50,807 nt of DNA from Gammaproteobacteria bacterium (lineage in GTDB: Bacteria > Pseudomonadota > Gammaproteobacteria > UBA9339): the NCBI GenBank assembly GCA_023480665.1, contig JAMCWR010000001.1, positions 71,846-122,652 of the forward strand. Direction: 5' to 3'. Shown here in pieces: positions 46,259 through 50,807 of this stretch (positions within the stretch are counted from its first letter, which is position 1; each line of letters opens with the position of its first letter). Below the pieces are notes generated by a model, which worked only from the letters and a program-made list of their open reading frames with translations, had not been told where the DNA came from and searched no databases. The translations under genes were made by a program, and so were the position numbers.

Positions 46259-47464
46259 TTACTGAGGAGCCTTAAAAGACATAGCATTATTTGGTGGTGA
46301 AACAACGCATAGATGTGGCTGCGCAGGATCGATACCAGCTGGAGTGCTATCATTAGAGCTCTCAGCACTTGAAGCGGATTGAGAGTATTGGCCAGTTGTT
46401 TGGCCAAATAAAGATAGTGACCTTAAATGAGCATTTGGCGACCTACCTGTAGCAGGAGGTAATGTATAGATACTACTAACGCTACTATCATCTCTGGTTT
46501 TGCTTAAATGCTTAAAATCCACACCAGCAGCATGCATCGATACTAAAATTTGCTCATCACTACTACCTGGGCTTAATTCTTCCGATGAAGGCGAAGGCAA
46601 TGAGACAGAATTAGTGCTTGGTGAACTAGCTAGTAATAGCGCTGAGGATGCATTAGTTACAACAACCACAGGAGATAAAACTGCCTTTAGATCCACATCT
46701 GCCGACAGAGATGCAGCTTTTGAGTCGTCAGCGCCTACAACAGCAGCGCTTGGAATAGCTGCAAGATGTGAGGCCGATAATGCAGTAACCGCTGCGAAAG
46801 TTTGATCAGAACCAGGGCTTGCAGCTGCTACTGAAGGAGAAAGTACCTGAGATGAAGCAGCCACAACAGTTGCAGCTTCCATATGCGCCGCTTTACGTTT
46901 AAGGTAAAATTCTGAATCTGCCTGCCAAGCTTTATGATACTCTTCAAACTTCATTTCAGGATTTAAAACGACAATTTTTCTTTTTTGTGATTCGCTCACA
47001 AAATCTTGTAGTTTTTGGTCTGCATCCATCTGATCTGGTAATACCGCTTTATCTAAAAAATAATTAAAATATTTAGCATAATAAGGACCGCTTAAGTACT
47101 GCGAATTGTTGGTTGACCACATAACAATAATGCCATTATACCCCATAACTTCTCGCAAATACCCCGCACAAGCAAATCCTGCATTTTCATACCTTGGGTT
47201 ATTTATATCCATTATTACAACATGGAATGGATCACTTGCCTTTGTCTGACGAAATTTTTCCTCAGCTACCACTGGATCATCAGCGACCGTTACTGTTGGC
47301 TGATATTGTTTTTTAAAAACACTCATTAGTTTCTGACCCATAATCTTTTGTTGGATGTGATTATCCTCCATCATCAAAAAATTTAGTTGTGGTTTAGAAG
47401 ATGGGCTTGATGAACCTTTAGCCTCAATACTTGTTGTGTTTACTGCAGCTGCACTACCGCTCAT
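46259..47464 (-). CDS. Receiver-domain protein with Ser/Ala-rich tail
   Basis: 401 residues. Residues 26-155 are a two-component receiver domain: acidic pair E33-D34, phospho-acceptor D86 (VVIMDINNP), S117/T118 (VMWSTNN) and K139 (YFLDKAV) are all in place, so it is probably phosphorylatable. No output domain follows. The remaining about 230 residues are low-complexity Ser/Ala/Val/Pro sequence that looks disordered. No kinase gene is adjacent. Such a tail is unusual for a response regulator and could mean interaction by short motifs, or export. Confidence 0.83.
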   Translation of the reverse strand: MSGSAAAVNTTSIEAKGSSSPSSKPQLNFLMMEDNHIQQKIMGQKLMSVFKKQYQPTVTVADDPVVAEEKFRQTKASDPFHVVIMDINNPRYENAGFACAGYLREVMGYNGIIVMWSTNNSQYLSGPYYAKYFNYFLDKAVLPDQMDADQKLQDFVSESQKRKIVVLNPEMKFEEYHKAWQADSEFYLKRKAAHMEAATVVAASSQVLSPSVAAASPGSDQTFAAVTALSASHLAAIPSAAVVGADDSKAASLSADVDLKAVLSPVVVVTNASSALLLASSPSTNSVSLPSPSSEELSPGSSDEQILVSMHAAGVDFKHLSKTRDDSSVSSIYTLPPATGRSPNAHLRSLSLFGQTTGQYSQSASSAESSNDSTPAGIDPAQPHLCVVSPPNNAMSFKAPQ

Positions 47465-47805
47465 ATTTATACCTTATTTTCTAACAAAATAATAATTGTG
47501 AATAATGAAAAATTAATTTTAATCCTATTGCCTAGAATGATAGTATAATAGTATAAGTGAGAAATATTAAACAATCCTTAACACCGCAAAATAAGTTGAG
47601 TGCACTTTAATACCCGTATGGGGCCCGAAAGCTATATCTGCATATTGAACGCTACAATTCCGCAGAGTTAAATAGCAAATTACATGAAAAGTGGATTGGT
47701 GCAGAAATTTACATTAAACTAACCAATAATTATTTTTCTGAAGAAATTAAAAGAAATTAAATCACAAAATAAACCACACTTAGCGGGTATAACCGGGTAA
47801 CTCAA
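47465..47805. other. Intergenic region with a possible gene remnant
   Basis: About 340 bases. From 47611 to 47760 a plus-strand frame of 49 codons (containing ARKLYLHIERYNSAELNSKL) reads like protein but has no start codon and follows an in-frame TAA, so it may be the 3' remnant of a lost gene. The rest is AT-rich and probably carries the two divergent promoters. Confidence 0.35.
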
Positions 47806-48885
47806 ATGAACAAGATCGATAAAATCTATATTGAACTGCAGAAACATCTTGATCAGCAAGCGGTAGGTTTTCCAGCGACGAAGTCTGGAGTTGAGATTCG
47901 TCTTCTTAAAGAGCTCTTTACTCTAGAACAGGCGAGTTTAGCGCTTTATTTGCATTATCAACCGCAATCTGTTTTGGATATTTTTGCTCAAGCAAAAAGT
48001 AGCGATCTTTCTCTTGAAAAAGTAAAAAGCATGCTGGAGGAGATGGAAGATAATGGCTCCATAATGTCGATGCTTAAAAATGGGAGTGAACACTATTTTT
48101 TGATCCCATTGTTAGTTGGGGTGGTGGAGCTGCATAGTGAGAAGGCTACCGCACAGTTTTGGCAGGATTTTCATGAATATCTGAGTGGTGAATTTGGCAA
48201 AGCATATGCTAATACTAAAGTATCACAGCTTCGTACCATTCCAGTAAGAAAGAGCATTCCGATCGAATATCATGTTTCAAGCTATGACAATATTAGGGAG
48301 CTTATTAATAATACTGCTGGGCCGATTGCAGTTGGCAAATGTGTATGTCGTGAAGGAGCTAAGCACAAAGGGCAGCCATGCCAGGTTACAACTCGTTATG
48401 AAACCTGTATGGGGTTTGGTTCTTGGGCCAGGCATTCTATTAAAGCCGGTATTTTTAGAGAGATAACTCGCGAAGAAGCTTTAGAAATAACACGTCAAAA
48501 TGAAGAGGATGGATTAGTTTTGCAACCATCTAATTCCCAGAAAAGTGATTTTGTTTGCGCCTGTTGCGGTTGTTGTTGCGGAGTTCTTAAGCTCCAAAAA
48601 CATTTACCCAAGCCTGCAGAAAATTGGGCGCACAACTTTTATGCCGCAGTTGAAAATGACAAGTGTATTGCTTGTGGGATGTGTGTTAAGAAATGTCAGG
48701 TTGGCGCAATTGATATTAATAAACAATCAGGATGTGCAACAATTAATTTGGATCGTTGTATCGGCTGTGGCAACTGCGCAGCATTTTGTCCAACTCAGGC
48801 GATGAAGTTAGTTAAAAAAGAAAAAGAAACAGTTCCACCGCAGGATTCCACCAGTCTCTACAAAATTTTGTCGGAGAAAAATTAA
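47806..48885 (+). CDS. 2x[4Fe-4S] ferredoxin-domain protein with N-terminal HTH-like region
   Basis: 359 residues. The N-terminal about 100 residues look like a winged-helix region (LKELFTLEQASLALYLHYQP). A middle Cys-rich section follows (VGKCVCREGAKHKGQPC, ETCMGFG, VCACCGCCCGVL). The C-terminal part is a bacterial-type ferredoxin with CIACGMCVKKC and CIGCGNCAAFC, each followed by the fourth Cys-Pro-type position, enough for two [4Fe-4S] clusters. The architecture resembles proteins common in deltaproteobacteria and clostridia. It is electron-transfer or redox-sensing, partner unknown; acquisition by transfer is possible. Confidence 0.85.
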   Translation: MNKIDKIYIELQKHLDQQAVGFPATKSGVEIRLLKELFTLEQASLALYLHYQPQSVLDIFAQAKSSDLSLEKVKSMLEEMEDNGSIMSMLKNGSEHYFLIPLLVGVVELHSEKATAQFWQDFHEYLSGEFGKAYANTKVSQLRTIPVRKSIPIEYHVSSYDNIRELINNTAGPIAVGKCVCREGAKHKGQPCQVTTRYETCMGFGSWARHSIKAGIFREITREEALEITRQNEEDGLVLQPSNSQKSDFVCACCGCCCGVLKLQKHLPKPAENWAHNFYAAVENDKCIACGMCVKKCQVGAIDINKQSGCATINLDRCIGCGNCAAFCPTQAMKLVKKEKETVPPQDSTSLYKILSEKN

Positions 48886-48942
48886 GAAGCATTAGAAGCA
48901 TTAAAAATGAATTTGCAAAAATTGTTGTTAATTATTTATCAG

Positions 48943-50283
48943 CTATTTGATAAGAGATAGTTTAATGCAACCACGCAAAAATGAGGCGTTGTAGGCAAAT
49001 TCTAATTGGTTATTCTTAAGCGAAGAATAGCAAAAGCGCGCATCTTTTTGCACGAGATTATTCGGTAAATTCATTACTCGAAACGAATCTTTCTCGGTAT
49101 GATAATAATCAAATTGCAGATGTTTTGTTAATTCGTATTCTCTTGGGTTATCTTTTTTTAGCTTTTCTTGCAGAGCATCAATTAATTGCTTAATGATTTC
49201 ACAATCCTGCATTGCACTTCGACTATTATCGTAGATAGATGGGTATTGTAATAAAGTTGGGTATTGTAACGAGTAATATACTGGCAAATTATTATTCGCA
49301 TTGAGATAGCTTGCCTCCATGATAGTTGGTAGGTACCCAATTTTATAATCCTCCATGTAAACTTTTTGTAAACCATTAATGGGTACAGACAAAGAATTGG
49401 TAGCGGGTGCAAAAGCTGGATCTGTTCCTAGCCCTATCATAATAAGTTTTTTAATTGTTTCAACGATATAGTTCCGAGGTTTTGCAGTCATTTTTTCCAT
49501 TTCTGCAGCTAATGCTCGCCAAATCAAAGAAATCCCAATGTGATTTCTTAAAAATAATGTTTGATGCCATGCCTCTTTTAGTAAGTAGTAATTAAAAAAT
49601 TTCCAGATACTTGAAAATCCTTTTTCTTGCTCGAGCCATTCTTTTGGAAAAAATAGAACTATATTCTCCCATTCTTCTGGAAAAAGATGATGCTGTGCTA
49701 ATTTTGTAAAAATATTATGCTGGTCAATTAAAGATTTTGGTGGCGGTAAATTAAATTCATATTTAGTACGAAGTTTATTATGTGCAGAGAATATAGCTGT
49801 TTTAGGCAGCATTAAAACTGATCTAGCGCCTGAGCTAATATCCCAGCCACTTATAGCGAGTTTAAATGGCTTTGAATCAAATATCTCCCATGTTCCAAAT
49901 GTTTCACCTGGCTTACAAATTCGAATAGGCATGCAATGGTTATCAGATTTTGCATAAACTTCACAGGTATTTTTTAAAACCAAAGAAATTGGCAGTGGGT
50001 TATATGATAATCTTTTTTTAATTTCAGCTGGAATTTTGGGCGAATCAATTGATATTGTGCCACCATGAAGTAATGGTAAATTAAATACACCATCTTCTAA
50101 TATTTTTGCACCATAAGGATACCTTGCTTTAAAAACTGTAAGACTTTTGGGTGGATTTAACTTACGAATTAATTCAGCAAATCTGCTGTTAACCGCACCT
50201 ATCTCAGCTTCAACTGCATGCCAGCTTAGCTCTTCTAACAATAACTTTTCTGATAACAGGTTTTTTGTAGCATTTGAACGCAT
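48943..50283 (-). CDS. Unrecognised 446-residue protein
   Basis: ATG 50283 is used: GAGGTG sits six bases upstream, and the GTG that would extend the frame is part of that site. No signal peptide or membrane helix. Notable stretches are ICKPGETFGTWEIFD (about 123-137), SSGARSVLMLPK (about 150-161), a conserved-looking FFPKEWLEQEKGFSSIWKFF, and SVPINGLQKVYME. It has several Trp and Tyr and scattered Cys, and it looks like an intact soluble enzyme-sized protein. I vaguely associate the layout with conserved hypothetical proteins of Legionella-type bacteria but cannot name a family or function. Confidence 0.8.
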   Translation of the reverse strand: MRSNATKNLLSEKLLLEELSWHAVEAEIGAVNSRFAELIRKLNPPKSLTVFKARYPYGAKILEDGVFNLPLLHGGTISIDSPKIPAEIKKRLSYNPLPISLVLKNTCEVYAKSDNHCMPIRICKPGETFGTWEIFDSKPFKLAISGWDISSGARSVLMLPKTAIFSAHNKLRTKYEFNLPPPKSLIDQHNIFTKLAQHHLFPEEWENIVLFFPKEWLEQEKGFSSIWKFFNYYLLKEAWHQTLFLRNHIGISLIWRALAAEMEKMTAKPRNYIVETIKKLIMIGLGTDPAFAPATNSLSVPINGLQKVYMEDYKIGYLPTIMEASYLNANNNLPVYYSLQYPTLLQYPSIYDNSRSAMQDCEIIKQLIDALQEKLKKDNPREYELTKHLQFDYYHTEKDSFRVMNLPNNLVQKDARFCYSSLKNNQLEFAYNASFLRGCIKLSLIK

Positions 50284-50441
50284 AAAAAACACCTCAAATT
50301 CATAAAATAAAAGTCAATTGCAACAGCCTTAACCTTAAACCTTAAAGATAATGCTACATAACAAAATTAATAATTTATTGTTTATTATAAAATTTATCAG
50401 AAATATCACGAAATAACAATGAGCTTTGTCTGCTTAAAAAG

Positions 50442-50471
50442 CATGTAAATTTTACATATTAAATTTACATG
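50442..50471. repeat. Perfect 11-bp inverted repeat in the right-hand gap
   Basis: CATGTAAATTT (50442-50452) and AAATTTACATG (50461-50471) with an eight-base loop, followed by TAAAAAAAGCTTGCTTTTAAA, which partly resembles the dispersed repeat and may be a decayed fourth copy. The gene-free gap is 50284-50641; apart from this it is AT-rich, and no promoter is distinctive. Confidence 0.5.
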
Positions 50472-50641
50472 TAAAAAAAGCTTGCTTTTAAAGCATTTCA
50501 ATTGCATTCCAATGTTTATATACTCAATAAGTAAATAAATTGCAATACTGTATTAATACGAAAACAAAGCAAAACAACGATAATAAATTTGCTTTCAGGC
50601 TTTTAACATTGTTTGTAAGTTAAATGAAAAAAGGTATTAGT

Positions 50642-50807
50642 ATATGGATACTGCAATAGAATTAAAAAATGTTTCTTACAAGGCTTCGGCTTTGCTCCCA
50701 AAAAACCACTCTATCGATGCAGGTAGAGTGGGCATGAGGCTACCACTACAAACAGTTCAAAAAATGCTTGATCGTTTTGTGGTAGAAAGACATCTCTCAA
50801 TTGACGC
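50642..50807 (+). CDS. Partial unrecognised gene at the right edge
   Basis: ATG 50642 opens MDTAIELKNVSYKASALLPK. Past the adenine run near 50698-50705, a frame reading HSIDAGRVGMRLPLQTVQKM stays open to the edge and looks like natural protein. Whether the two stretches are in one frame depends on the exact length of that A run, so a frameshift or sequencing error is possible. No family recognised. AAAGGT lies about 10 bases before the ATG. Confidence 0.4.

Noticed and set aside
47611..47760. Start-less 49-codon frame before the ferredoxin gene
   Set aside because: No initiation codon and no upstream continuation; kept only as a possible remnant in the intergenic entry.

Overview
This window looks like chromosome of an AT-rich gammaproteobacterium related to Legionella, Coxiella or Berkiella, probably host-associated. 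That placement is inferred from gene order and gene content; I could not run a search. Supporting signs are the conserved block leuS-lptE-holA-nadD-rsfS-rlmH-mrdA, the LPS genes lptF, lptG, lptE and kdsA, and the pairs pyrG-kdsA and groS-groL. These housekeeping genes alternate with ankyrin-, LRR- and receiver-domain proteins and coiled-coil membrane proteins that resemble secreted effectors. No secretion-system genes are in the window.

Layout. 1-2860: an unrecognised partial gene, then groS-groL behind a perfect CIRCE operator. 3399-4518: a complete IS903-type IS5-family element. 4683-8135: pit with its DUF47 partner, and lemA with an htpX-like protease. 8150-11244: a three-gene minus-strand operon (105-residue protein, 190-residue protein, radical SAM enzyme) divergent from a LuxR-type regulator. 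This is the best candidate for an undescribed system. 11288-12841: a coiled-coil membrane protein with an acidic tail. 12929-13091: a MITE whose ends match those of the IS.

13302-22274: the long minus-strand operon leuS, lptE, holA, [periplasmic binding protein], nadD, rsfS, rlmH, [Cys-rich lipoprotein], mrdA. The two bracketed genes are insertions into an otherwise conserved order, and rlmH appears to start at ATT. 22384-25864: lnt, then a protein that looks like a catalytically dead MOBH (TraI_2) relaxase, with a small lipoprotein gene upstream of it. 26225-36521: murI, valS, holC, divergent lptF-lptG, a PP-loop ATPase, pyrG and kdsA. pepA is absent between holC and lptF.

36551-50807 is accessory. 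It holds a serine-hydrolase pseudogene with an internal deletion, an 1127-residue ankyrin/Sel1-like protein with a large internal duplication, and an outer-membrane protein made of two homologous barrels. It also holds a nitroreductase, a NimA-like flavin protein and a truncated duplicate of the nitroreductase start, then an LRR protein, a receiver-domain protein with a Ser/Ala-rich tail, a 2x[4Fe-4S] protein and an unknown 446-residue protein. A partial gene runs off the right edge.

Non-coding structure is rich. There are three copies of a roughly 95-bp dispersed repeat, each just downstream of a gene and antisense to it. There is a hairpin family built on GTTGGGT/ACCCAAC, a 125-bp inverted-repeat element and a GC-rich imperfect hairpin. 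I saw no tRNA, rRNA or CRISPR array.
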